A stretch of DNA of 64,000 bases from Streptomyces sp. NBC_01298 (GTDB taxonomy: Bacteria; Actinomycetota; Actinomycetes; Streptomycetales; Streptomycetaceae). Position 1 is the first letter of the stretch, and the number at the start of each line of letters is the position of its first letter. Positions 47,403 through 56,025 of the stretch are shown piece after piece. A program made the translations under genes and the position numbers. The stretch is taken from contig NZ_CP108414.1 of the NCBI RefSeq assembly GCF_035978755.1, positions 8,928,001-8,992,000 of the forward strand, written 5' to 3'. Below the pieces are notes generated by a model. The model had not been told where the DNA came from. It was given only the letters and a program-made list of their open reading frames with translations, and did no database searches.

Positions 47403-47522
47403 GTGGCCCACGGCTCCGGAGTGGGCAAGGTGCGCTCGGTGGTCGAGCGCACCTTCGACTGGCTGCACCAGTTCAAACGCCTGCGCACCCGCTACGAACG
47501 ACGGCCCGATTTCCATGGTCTC
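47403..47522 (+). mobile_element. IS5-family transposase C-terminal fragment
   Basis: The frame reads KVRSVVERTFDWLHQFKRLR and TRYERRPDFHGL, the characteristic C-terminal VERTFxWLxxxRRL motif of IS5-group transposases. The rest of the gene is missing. Its end coincides with the 3' end of the 241-aa gene at 47521. Confidence 0.8.
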
Positions 47523-48246
47523 AGACGGCGGCCGGTACGGGCTCCCCGGCCTTGGCCTCATCCGCGGGCACGGGGGTGGCCTCGGTTACGGGCCAGGTGT
47601 AGAACACCGTGCCCTGCTGGCTGACCCTCTCGAGCTCGCCCTTCTTCACGAGACTCTGCAGGGCATTACGGATCGTCTGGACTGAGGTGTCCCGCTCGGG
47701 GTGCGTCGCTTCGAACTCGCTCTGGATCTCGCTGACCTTCTTGGGCTCGCCGGGCTGCTGGGACAGGATTGCGCCAAGGAGCCGGCCAAGTGTGGGCCCG
47801 GCCGTCGTTGGGTGCTTGGCTTCAACAGCCGCGGTCTTCGGGGCAGCCGTCTGCTTGGTGGCCACGGTCTTCTTCGCGGGCGTGGCCCCGGCCTTGGCTG
47901 TGGCCTTCTTGGCGGCCGTCTTCCTGGGTGCGGTCGACTCCTTAACCGGAACCGCGTCGGCAGCGGTCTTCGCTGCCCTCGGCGCGGGCACGGCCGCCGC
48001 GTCTGTGCCTGCGCCGACCGTCGGAGTGCTGCGTGCGATCTGGACAGGCGCCGGTGCCGGTGCCGGCTCAGCACCAGCATCCTGCGGAGTGTCCGCGAGC
48101 GCCGCGGTGAGCCACTTCTCCTCCCCCTGGAGCTTGCTCAGACGCTCGGTGAGGATCGCCTGCTCGGCCTGGTTGGCTGCGAGGGCGGCGGCCAGGTGGT
48201 CCGTGTACTTGCTCTGGGTCGGGGTGCTGACCGGCTCATTTGCCAC
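47521..48246 (-). CDS. Ala/Lys/Pro-rich protein with C-terminal winged helix
   Basis: The 241-aa protein starts at GTG 48246 behind AAGGAG. A coiled-coil-like N-terminus (NQAEQAILTERLSKLQGEEK) is followed by a long low-complexity linker with KKATAKAG and PAKKTVATK repeats like histone H1-type tails. A winged-helix-like region then follows (LGRLLGAILSQQPGEPKKVS, VQTIRNALQSLVKKGELERV, GTVFYTWP). DNA binding is likely. It is flanked on both sides by IS5 fragments, and its stop abuts one of them. Confidence 0.7.
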   Translation of the reverse strand: MANEPVSTPTQSKYTDHLAAALAANQAEQAILTERLSKLQGEEKWLTAALADTPQDAGAEPAPAPAPVQIARSTPTVGAGTDAAAVPAPRAAKTAADAVPVKESTAPRKTAAKKATAKAGATPAKKTVATKQTAAPKTAAVEAKHPTTAGPTLGRLLGAILSQQPGEPKKVSEIQSEFEATHPERDTSVQTIRNALQSLVKKGELERVSQQGTVFYTWPVTEATPVPADEAKAGEPVPAAV

Positions 48247-48567
48247 TATGGTCCACGCTCCTTCTGGAGGGATGTGCGTTGATTCGGGATGCTACTCGGC
48301 GCAGGCCGGGGCCGGTTGGTGTATCGCCCCAGCTCACGCCGGAACGGTCGGGCCTACCCATGTGAGGCGCGCGCCTCCCAACGAAACCGGGTACGGTTCG
48401 GCACCCGGCACGGAGGCCAGTGGGACGGCACGTGGGTACGTACCGGATGACGTCGTGATCACGTCCTTTTCTGATCCCGGTCTCTCGGAAGGAAGCAGGG
48501 GCATCGTCAAGGTGGTCTACCCCGACCCGGTCGACCGTGTCGACGTCCGGTTCGCAGCAGGTCTGGT

Positions 48568-48714
48568 CGACAGCGCTGGGCCGTCGAGCGCACCATGTCC
48601 TGGCTTGGCGGCGGCCGCCGGCTGCACCGACGTTACGAGCGCAAGCCCGAGCACCTTCTCGCCTTCACCACCATGGCCACGAGCCTGATCAACTATCGCC
48701 GACTCACCGAGTGA
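48568..48714 (+). mobile_element. IS5-family transposase C-terminal fragment
   Basis: The frame reads RQRWAVERTMSWLGGGRRLH and RRYERKPEHLLAFTTMATSL, ending INYRRLTE and TGA. This is a complete IS5-type C-terminus without upstream coding sequence. Confidence 0.85.
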
Positions 48715-49001
48715 AGGCCGCACGGGCGGAGGCGGCTTGCGCTGATCGTCCTGATAAGTGCGCGGCTCTGGACGAGTTGGTGGACGAGGCCGGCCAGGGT
48801 ACGCAGGCGGCTGTATGAGGTGTGGAGGGGCAATCGGACCTCTCATCACTGTCCGCGGCCCGCCGACGCCCGCCTCCCGGCGGACGTATCACCCCGCTCT
48901 GCGGCACCACCCGCCGAACAGCTCCCCGAACTCCTCAGGCACGGTCCACTCAACAAGGCTCGCCATGTCCTGGACAACGAGCCACTACGCCAGACGAAAC
49001 G

Positions 49002-49172
49002 ATGTCCAAAGGGGGCTCCCGAAGCGGACTGAGCCCGGTTGGCCGTGGCAGGAACGGCACCAAGTACCACCTGATCACCGACGCCACCGGCATTGCGGTT
49101 GCCGCCACCCTGACCGGCGGCAACCGCAACTGCTCGCTCATCTGCTGGCGACGCCTGAAGTCATTCCGATAG
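49002..49172 (+). mobile_element. IS5-family transposase central fragment
   Basis: The frame reads GLSPVGRGRNGTKYHLITDA and VAATLTGGNRN, matching the SPVDRGRxGSKHHLI and LTGGNRND motifs around the catalytic core. Both sides are degraded. The flanks 48715-49001 and 49173-49389 contain no intact gene. Confidence 0.8.
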
Positions 49173-49389
49173 CAGTTCTCAACCGTGTAGTGACTGGTGC
49201 GTCAGCCGGGGTCGTTGGCCGGTGGAGCTGCGAAGTCGTCGGGTCTCTGTTCTGGCGTTGCGCCGCTGGCTGCCCCCGACGAACTCGCGGGCACGCGCCG
49301 CGACCGATCAGGGACGCCAGCAGGGCCGGCCCCGCCGCGAAACTGGGCGCGTTTCCGGCGGTCGGCACGGCTTGCGGGGGGTGCGGGGC

Positions 49390-50181
49390 CTATTGCTCCC
49401 AGGGCGGCTTCCCCTCAAATGCCAGGTGGTGTACGTCGAAGAGGATCGCTGCCTCGACACCGAGCGCGGGGCCCCCCATCCGCGCCGCCCAAGTCAAAAA
49501 CGGGCGGGGTTCGAAGCTCTGCTCTCCCAGTCCGCTGGTGTATTCGGCGTGGGCGGACAGTGACGCGATGCCGCGTTCCAGGGGTTGGCCGGTGACGTCC
49601 ACGGCGTGGGTGGGGTGTTCGGGGCCGGCCATACACACCAGGCGGACGCCGCCCCAGGGATCAAGGCCTTCGTCGGTCAGTTCCGGGAAGATCCAGCGGT
49701 TGCCCGCGTCCCTCGCGGCGTCCAGGGTGGCGAGGCCGACCGCGCGGTGATCGGCCTGGTTGGTGACACCGGCGATCATCCGAACGGTGAACGCGCCGGT
49801 CACCACTACCTCGGGCCGGTGCCGGCGGATCGCGCGCACGATGTCGCGGCGCAGGTCGGGGCCGTACTCCACCACGCCGTCGCGATGGTCGAGGAACTCC
49901 ACCGTGTCCACGCCGACCTCGCGGGCTCCGGCCCGCTCCTCGGCCTCGCGCAGCGGTCCGGCCTCGGCGGGGTGCAGAGCGTCGATGCCTGCTTCACCAC
50001 GGGTGGCGAGGAGGTACGTCACCCGCTTGCCCTGAGCGGTCCAGCGGGCGACGGCCGAGGCCGCCCCGTACTCGATGTCGTCCGGATGCGCGGCCACGGC
50101 CAGACACCGCTCCCAGTCCTCCGGAAGCGGCGGCAGCAGGCTCTGCGGGCCGAACGCGGCCGTTTCGTCTCGCGTCGTCAT
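49390..50181 (-). CDS. PIG-L family deacetylase (LmbE-like)
   Basis: The 263-aa protein starts at ATG 50181. The zinc site is AVAAHPDDIEYGAAS near the N-terminus, with a further histidine in VTNQADHRAVGLATLDAARD. LLATRGEAGIDALHPAEAG also fits the LmbE fold. The family deacetylates N-acetylglucosaminyl groups in mycothiol synthesis, antibiotics or other glycoconjugates. The gene lies in a debris-rich region but looks intact. Confidence 0.9.
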   Translation of the reverse strand: MTTRDETAAFGPQSLLPPLPEDWERCLAVAAHPDDIEYGAASAVARWTAQGKRVTYLLATRGEAGIDALHPAEAGPLREAEERAGAREVGVDTVEFLDHRDGVVEYGPDLRRDIVRAIRRHRPEVVVTGAFTVRMIAGVTNQADHRAVGLATLDAARDAGNRWIFPELTDEGLDPWGGVRLVCMAGPEHPTHAVDVTGQPLERGIASLSAHAEYTSGLGEQSFEPRPFLTWAARMGGPALGVEAAILFDVHHLAFEGKPPWEQ

Positions 50182-50385
50182 GCACTGATAGTGGCGGTCC
50201 GACTTCCCCGATCCGCAGAGGCGCGCGTGTTGGCTGTCCTCCGGGGCGTACGGGGCGACGCAGCCGCGTAGTGGCCTTCCGGAGAGGCGAAGGTCCTGTG
50301 AACAGGGGGCCGGACCGGTCGGGAACCGTTCGGCGGGATCGGGCGTGAGATCGGGATGGGCGGTCGGCTGGTGGAGGGGAATCTG

Positions 50386-50721
50386 ATGACGTCGCGAGCG
50401 ATGGCGGGCGCGGCAGCTGTTTCGGCATGCGTGGCGCTGCTGACGTGCGGGTGCGGTCCGGACGAAGCGAAGGAGAGCGCCGTCGCGAAGCCTTCGCCGC
50501 CGTCCGCGTCCACACCATCGAACGTTCCGTCGGGCACGCCGTCCGCGTCCGCCGGAACCGGACAGCCATCGGCCCCCGTGGGCGCTGACCTGCCCGCGCC
50601 CAGGACGAAGGAGCGCGCGATCCAGCGGTACGAGCAGTACCTCCACGCCCTCGGTCGTGAGGACATCGGCACGGTCTGCGAGGTGTCAGGGCCAGGAGCG
50701 AACATCACCGACGGGAAGTAG
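50386..50721 (+). CDS. Lipoprotein-like protein, probably truncated
   Basis: ATG 50386 behind GGAGGGG gives 111 aa: a signal with cysteines LLTCGCGPDE, a Pro/Ser/Thr-rich linker, then a start of a folded domain (AIQRYEQYLHALGREDIGTV) that stops abruptly at ITDGK. The helix followed by EVSGPGA suggests a longer ancestral domain, so the C-terminus is probably lost. Confidence 0.5.
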   Translation: MTSRAMAGAAAVSACVALLTCGCGPDEAKESAVAKPSPPSASTPSNVPSGTPSASAGTGQPSAPVGADLPAPRTKERAIQRYEQYLHALGREDIGTVCEVSGPGANITDGK

Positions 50722-50984
50722 CGCTCCATTCGCGGAGACCCGCCAGAGGCTCCAGGCTCCAGGCTGCCGAGGCCGAACGGCCGGCGCCCGGCCCGGCTGG
50801 TGATCACTCCAGCAGGTTCACGGGGTGCTCGAACGGGCCGGGGAAGGCGGGCCGCGCGCCGTGGTGATGCGCGGAGCGAGCCGGGCTGCTCTATCCCACA
50901 GCTGGGACGTCGTCAGGAGCGTGAGCGGTCGCCGCTGAGAAGGCTGCCTGTAGACGATGACGGCAGGCGCAGGAGCCGGCCGAT

Positions 50985-51176
50985 CCCCCTGCCGTCTCCA
51001 GACTGTCTTCAGGCAGCGGGACTTCCGGGAGCTCGGGCTCCGAGGGCAGGGGTGGTGGCAGCGTCCACTACCAGAACTGCACAGCTGTCCGGGATGCTGG
51101 CGCGGCGCCGATCCGGCGTGGCGATGCCGGGTACGGCTCACACCTCGACCGGGACGGCGACGGCGTGGCCTGCGAG
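50985..51176 (+). pseudogene. Excalibur calcium-binding domain remnant
   Basis: A Gly/Ser linker leads to VHYQNCTAVRDAGAAPI and GSHLDRDGDGVACE, the Excalibur (DxDxDGxxCE) motif. There is no in-frame start after the TGA near 50957, and the usual stop after CE is replaced by TGG, so reading runs on to about 51350. The N-terminal half is in other frames or lost. Confidence 0.7.
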
Positions 51177-51396
51177 TGGCGACCCGCTGACCGCCCACTC
51201 TCTGCCCGGCCGTCTGTCCAGCCTGCGTCCGGCCGACTGCAGGGCGCGTTGGGTCCGAAGGGGCGGCGCAGCGTCCGGCCGCTGAAAGGGGGTCTGGGAA
51301 AATTTTGGCGCACACCCGCCAGTAAGCGGGCAGACCGCTTGCGGATTTGATAGTTCTGGCCCGAGCTGGCGGACCGGTTGCGCCGTCGGGATTGGG

Positions 51397-51582
51397 GTGA
51401 GGGCCGTGCGCGAGGCTGCCCGTCCGCGGGTTGTTGTCTGCCCGTACTGCAAGGCCACGGACCGGGACGGCGACGCGAGGACGCTGTTCGCTGCCGGCGG
51501 TGTGCTGTCGGTGACCTGGCACGTCCGCGGATGTCCGCACTTGGCTGCCGACCGGATCCTCGCCGAGGCGCCCGGCCGGTGA
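51397..51582 (+). CDS. Small hypothetical protein with possible zinc knuckle
   Basis: A 61-aa frame from GTG 51397 contains VVVCPYCKATDRDGD and WHVRGCPHLAADRI, a CxxC plus CxH arrangement that could bind zinc. No family recognised. Confidence 0.45.
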   Translation: MRAVREAARPRVVVCPYCKATDRDGDARTLFAAGGVLSVTWHVRGCPHLAADRILAEAPGR

Positions 51583-51791
51583 CCGGCCTGACGAAGCGAC
51601 TGCGCCTGCAGCCGGATCACGCTGCCGGCTCCCAGCCATGCCCGGGCCCTGGTGCATCAGCCGTTTGGCCGAGGGCTGGGTCGACTTGAGGAACGTGTCC
51701 AAGTCCGAACCGGCTGCGTGTGCGCATTGATCTCCTTCGTGTGAGCAGAAGCGATGGAACGAGCCGCTTACCCCCTTGGAGGGCAAAGACG

Positions 51792-52106
51792 ATGGCAGAC
51801 GACACGCAGACGGGGAATGTCTCCTCGGACGGCATTCCCGCGGGCGAGCAGATCATTGCCGCGCTGGACAGGCTTCCCGCACCCATGGTGGTGGCCCTGA
51901 AGCAGTTGATGCTCTCGTTCGGTTTCCCGGCGTCGGGCACCGTCAATGAGATGCCTCCCGGTGTCGCCCCCGCGCTGACCGCGATCGCGGACGCGTTCTA
52001 CGGAAGCACCTCGGGCGGGCGGGCGGGCTCGCCGGGTGGGGGAACTCCGGCCTTCCCCAGCACGCCCCCGCTGCCTCCGCCCCCTCCCGGTGTGATCACC
52101 GGCTAG
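51792..52106 (+). CDS. Small hypothetical protein with proline-rich tail
   Basis: ATG 51792 with GGAGG upstream gives 104 aa. A helical region (EQIIAALDRLPAPMVVALKQ) is followed by a Gly/Pro tail (PPLPPPPPGVITG). No signal peptide. Family unknown. Confidence 0.6.
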   Translation: MADDTQTGNVSSDGIPAGEQIIAALDRLPAPMVVALKQLMLSFGFPASGTVNEMPPGVAPALTAIADAFYGSTSGGRAGSPGGGTPAFPSTPPLPPPPPGVITG

Positions 52107-52370
52107 AGGCAGCGGAGGAATCAGACGCGTTCGCTGCTGGCCTGTCTTGGACGCTGGACCCCAAATCCCCCTGTAAGGACGGCCGGAGCGGCGGCCACCC
52201 CGGCCGACGCGCGACGAAGGACCCGGGCCGGCTCCGCCGATCAGCGTGCCAGTCCGGTCTCCGTGGACAGGATGGCCACGCTGCGACTGACCAGGGGGCC
52301 GGTCCGCGGTTTTGGGGTCGTGGAGTAGTGGGAGCTGCGGATGTGCCGGGGTCGTGGTGGCATCGGTGGG

Positions 52371-52550
52371 GTGAAGGATCCATTCGGTTGTGATGAGCCG
52401 GCGCTGTTGGCCCGGGCGGCGGGCGTGGACCGGGCTGCCGCCCGTCGCGCCGTCGCCTCCCGGGCTGTCGATGTCGCCGACCTCGACGTTCTGCTGGACA
52501 TCCTCGGCTTGCGGCCCGAGGACGACCCTCCGGAAGAAGGCGGGCCCTGA
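52371..52550 (+). CDS. Possible small helical protein
   Basis: A 59-aa frame from GTG 52371 encodes ALLARAAGVDRAAARRAV and ADLDVLLDILGLRPEDDPP, plausible for a short HTH-like protein. There is no supporting homology. Confidence 0.35.
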   Translation: MKDPFGCDEPALLARAAGVDRAAARRAVASRAVDVADLDVLLDILGLRPEDDPPEEGGP

Positions 52551-52810
52551 CTGGACGGGCCCGGGCGCCGGGGGAGTGGGCGTGCGGTGTGCCTACGGGA
52601 AAGGGCGTGGGCCGGTTGCCCGGGACACGCCTGCGCAGCTGTCGCCGGTCGGGTGGTGTCGCTGTCGTGCGCTGGGGCAGGCGCGACGCGCAGGGGGAGA
52701 AATTCTCCTGCCCGCCGATCGCCGGCGGGGATCCGAGTACGGGACGGACTTCTTCGATGTCGCAGGTGAAGGAATCGATCGAGGTTGATGTGCCGGTGAC
52801 GACGGCCTAA

Positions 52811-52990
52811 GGACTGTCCCGTAAATGATCTTCTGGTTGCCTCAGGCATGGTGGGCCGCCGTGCGGCTCACTTCCCTATGAGGCGCGGGCGAGGTTGTGC
52901 ATCCGGCGATCCCGAGCATGGCGTGGTGGACGCCATCGCCCTTGAGGCGGCAGTCGCGGAGGATCTTCCAGGTCTTCACACCCCTCGCCG
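52811..52990 (-). mobile_element. IS5-family element end with frameshifted transposase C-terminus
   Basis: On the minus strand GVKTWKILRDCRLKGDGVHH and AMLGIA match a transposase C-terminus I recall. One base is then missing before a frame reading RMHNLARAS and TAG. The plus-strand sequence GGACTGTCCCGTAAATGATC from 52813 looks like the terminal inverted repeat. Confidence 0.75.
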
Positions 52991-52991
52991 A

Positions 52992-53608
52992 TCACCGGAT
53001 GCGCCGCATCCGCCGCGCTCCTGGTGGTGGGGGAATCTGGTAGGCGTACGCCCAGGGCTCGTCGTGGTGCTGCTCCAGTTCTCCGGCGGTCGCTGGGGCC
53101 GCCTCCAGGCGGCCTCTTGCTTCCCTCGGCATCGATACGGCCACGCACGCCAGACTCGTGCCTTCGTAGTGGAGGCCTGCCAAAGCGTCGACGAGTCCTA
53201 CGTCCGCCTGCACGGGTGTTCGCTCCACCAGGGTCAGCCCGCGCACTCCTGCGGGCGTCTCGAACAGGGCGGGTACCGGTCCGGCCAGGCCGAGCCGCCC
53301 GGTGACCAGCACCCAACCGGATGTTTCAGGGATCCGCACCGGCAGCGGAAGGGCCCGCGCAATGTCCGGCCGGTCGGACCAGACGGCTCCCCACGACGCG
53401 GTTGTCCCGTCCTGTAGCGAGTCCACGACATGCCGAGCCGGCTCGGCAACCACACGCGGTGCCCCGAGACCGCCGCCCGGTGCAGGGGCCGCCCTCCGCT
53501 CCACGCTTCCGGATCGGCACCCTCATCAAGGGCCGTGCCACGTCGGCGTGGTCTGCCCTGCCCTCCCATCCAGGCATCCTTACGACCCGTCACCGGTCCT
53601 TCTTCCAT
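52992..53608 (-). pseudogene. Frameshifted ankyrin-repeat protein gene
   Basis: One frame carries DEGADPEAWSGGRPLHRAAV and SGH (53459-53536), a clear ankyrin repeat. Similarity then continues in another frame (VVAEPARHVVDSLQDGTTAS, GLAGPVPALFETPAGV, GLHYEGTSLACVAVSM) to 52992, where it runs into the IS fragment. The shift lies near 53455-53465. This matches a streptomycete ankyrin family I recall. Confidence 0.6.
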
Positions 53609-53675
53609 GCGAATCGGGCCGGCTGTCGGATGAGTGGAGCGCGGCCCGGTGTCCTCGACCCCGTCAGCGTCCGGC

Positions 53676-54419
53676 TCACAGGATCAGGCGGGAGCCAAGT
53701 ATGGGCAGCAGCCGGTCCGTCAGTATGCGGCGGGCTGGTTCGGAGGACAGCCACAGGAGTTTGTGGCGGCTGCCGTCCGTCATCCTCATGGAAAGGCCGG
53801 ACGCGGTGAGACCGCGGTGCAGACGGGCGTGGGTGATGCCGTCGAAGGGGATGATCTTGTTGGTGTGGTGGCCTCTTAGGACGGCCGCCGGGTCGTAGCC
53901 GATCACGGTGGTGGCGGTGTGTTCCGGCACGCCGGGGCTAAGTGAGTGCACGACGGAGTCGAGGGATCCGCCACGCATGCGGACCAGGGAGTCCGGCAGC
54001 AGCCACAACTCGCCGTGCAACCAGTCGAGCCAGCCCGTTGTGCAACTGGTGGCAAGCAACTGGGCATGCTGCAGCTTCAGGCCGTTTGCGCGCTGGACGG
54101 CGTGGTCCAGAAGGGTGTCCCATGCTTCGAGTGAGCGGACACTTACGCGCTCCTTCACCCACCCCACGGGTGCGTGGTAGGCCAGACTTGCCGTCCCGTC
54201 GGGCTGCAACTCGATGGACAGGACCACGCCCCAGTCCGGTCCTGTCATCTGTACGGCAAGGCCGTCTGGGTCCGTAGCCGGCCCGTGCTCGGCCGGTGCA
54301 TAGGAATCCGTTTGATGCCGCCACAGGGCAGGCGATACGTACAAGCCCTCCGCGAGCCACCGCTCCCTGTGGAGGGCCAGGCGTGCGCCGGCCAGATGCA
54401 TGTCTATTCGCTGTTTCAT
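53676..54419 (-). CDS. Hypothetical protein
   Basis: The 247-aa protein from ATG 54419 has no recognised family. Features include LHRERWLAEGLYVSPALWRH, GPDWGVVLSIELQPDGTASL and a C-terminal GLSMRMTDGSRHKLLWLSSE resembling a PH-like or GRAM-like strand pair. Its ATG overlaps the stop of the 47-aa gene upstream. Confidence 0.6.
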   Translation of the reverse strand: MKQRIDMHLAGARLALHRERWLAEGLYVSPALWRHQTDSYAPAEHGPATDPDGLAVQMTGPDWGVVLSIELQPDGTASLAYHAPVGWVKERVSVRSLEAWDTLLDHAVQRANGLKLQHAQLLATSCTTGWLDWLHGELWLLPDSLVRMRGGSLDSVVHSLSPGVPEHTATTVIGYDPAAVLRGHHTNKIIPFDGITHARLHRGLTASGLSMRMTDGSRHKLLWLSSEPARRILTDRLLPILGSRLIL

Positions 54420-54559
54420 CCCCACGGCGTCGTCTTGTCGAGAGGAACCACAAGGCCGACACCGTCGTCCGCGATGGCGAGCGTGAAGTTCATGTACTGA
54501 TTGGCCACCGACCGCCCGGTGTCCTCGAGGTCGGCAGCGGTGGCCCCCGAAAGCTCCAT
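54416..54559 (-). CDS. Small 47-aa protein coupled to the next gene
   Basis: ATG 54559 starts MELSGATAADLEDTGRSVAN and continues QYMNFTLAIADDGVGLVVPL to a TGA overlapping the next ATG (ATGA). The composition is unlike the Arg/Pro-rich shadow frames here. A real small gene translationally coupled to the 247-aa gene is likely. Confidence 0.5.
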   Translation of the reverse strand: MELSGATAADLEDTGRSVANQYMNFTLAIADDGVGLVVPLDKTTPWG

Positions 54560-54794
54560 GGCCAAACGGTACCCTTCCCCGTCGTTCGACCGTCGAGAGA
54601 ACCCTCGGCTGGCTCATGAACCACCGCAGCCTCGCCCGCGACTAGGAAAGGTGCCCACACCGCTCCGAAGCCATGATCCACCTCACGATGAACAACAGCG
54701 CGACCCGCAGACTCACCGCCGAATCCACCCCGGCTTGGCGTGGACTATGAATCGCACTCAACCCGGCAACCTGGGATGAAACATCGGACGAAAG

Positions 54795-54938
54795 TGACCT
54801 CTTAGGCGGTCGCTCCGAGTGCAACGGGGCCCGCACCGTGTTGCGGGCCACCCCCAGTCGCCGCGAGGTCTCCTTGATGGGCACACCTTCCGCTCGATGC
54901 AGTCGGCGTATCTCTGCCCAGTCCTCCACGTTCAGCAC
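54795..54938 (-). mobile_element. IS21-family IstA N-terminal fragment
   Basis: From GTG 54938 the frame reads MLNVEDWAEIRRLHRAEGVP and IKETSRRLGVARNTVRAPLH, the N-terminal HTH of IstA transposases. Similarity ends after about 48 residues. Confidence 0.8.
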
Positions 54939-55433
54939 CCTCCAAGAGTCCGGAGGGGGTCAAGATTCGGAGACTGCCAGGGGGTCAGTTTTCACGAAGC
55001 AGCGACAACGGCCGCCGCAGTCCTTCGTGGAGGCCGTGCTCGCTGTCGCCCTTGACACATGGGCCGCCACACGGTGGCCCGACGTCCTCTTTCCCGGGGT
55101 TCCGGATGACGCCGCACGCATGCTGGAGTAGCAGCGAGCGCGGTCACGTCCGCAGTGAGAGCCGGATCGAGGCGACCCTAGCCGTCCCGCGAAAAAGGTA
55201 GGCACGCTTTTCCCTGCCCGCACACTCCGCCTACCGAGACGCAGACCTCGGCGCACCCGCCGACGGCGGCCCGGTAGCGGGTCCCTTTCAGGTCTACCAT
55301 CCGTCGGGCAAGGCCTTGCTCGCTCCTTCCGCGCGAGGCTCCGCGGCAGAGCCGCCAGTCCTTCATGTGGGCGCGGCTCACGTTGCGGCGGCGTGCGCCG
55401 CGCGGGGCAGCCCGGCAGGGGGGATCCTTGAGT
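54939..55433. other. Degenerate region with a short C-terminal gene scrap
   Basis: A plus-strand frame around 55023-55131 reads VEAVLAVALDTWAATRWPDV and ends LFPGVPDDAARMLE before TAG; it looks like the end of a lost gene, family unknown. No other frame is convincing. Confidence 0.35.
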
Positions 55434-55667
55434 ATGGTCACCATCCGCTACCCGGGGGGATGCGGCATTGGCCGGCGTCTGGCTGGCTTCGTCGCCGTAG
55501 CTTTCCTCGCGGCGGTGGGCGGTTTTGCCGGACCCTCCGCGGTAGCCCATCCGGCCACCGCGGCATCGGGCCTGGCCTGGGGGCAGTCATACACCTACGC
55601 GAACGGGCTGGCCGTCACCGTCGCACCGCCCGCACCTTTCAGTCCCAGTGAAACCTCCGCAGGATAG
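55434..55667 (+). pseudogene. N-terminal fragment of a secreted protein gene
   Basis: ATG 55434 gives a 77-aa frame with a signal-peptide-like segment (LAGFVAVAFLAAVGGFAG) and LAWGQSYTYANGLAVTVAPP, resembling the start of DUF4352-type domains. The stop TAG at 55665-55667 lies in sequence copied from the PPOX gene, so the gene was cut at that junction. Confidence 0.55.
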
Positions 55668-55721
55668 ACGCGGGGGTCGAGGCGCAGGTTTTCCTCCTTC
55701 ACCCGGCCTACTGAGGTGGTG
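55663..55721 (-). repeat. 59-bp copy of an internal PPOX-gene segment
   Basis: Bases 55663-55721 match 39358-39416 at 57 of 59 positions (two adjacent-region substitutions near the end). Similarity ends sharply on both sides. Confidence 0.9.
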
Positions 55722-55788
55722 TCGGCGTGTACATGAACGTGCTCAGCCACGTACGAATGAACGTGCCCACTTCCTGACGTGGTGAGGG

Positions 55789-55986
55789 TTGCGGCTGGGC
55801 AGCCCCTACACCGTCAAGAACGAGACCCGCTACGAGGTACCCGCCGGCGCGTGGGGAAGTGTGCAGGCCTACCCTCTATGCGATCTGTCCCAGGGCGAGG
55901 TCTACAACCTGTGGGGTCCGGACACAGGGAAGGACGCCTACGGCTACAAGCCGGTGGGCGTCTGCTTCAATTCGTGGAACCAGTGA
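55789..55986 (+). CDS. Possible small secreted-protein fragment
   Basis: A 65-aa frame (TTG 55789) contains TVKNETRYEVPAGAWGSVQA and YGYKPVGVCFNSWNQ with two cysteines. No start or ribosome site is good and no signal peptide is present, so it may be the C-terminal piece of a lost secreted protein. Confidence 0.35.
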   Translation: MRLGSPYTVKNETRYEVPAGAWGSVQAYPLCDLSQGEVYNLWGPDTGKDAYGYKPVGVCFNSWNQ

Positions 55987-56025
55987 TCAGAGTCTGACCA
56001 TACGACGTAAGTAAGGGTGGCCTTG

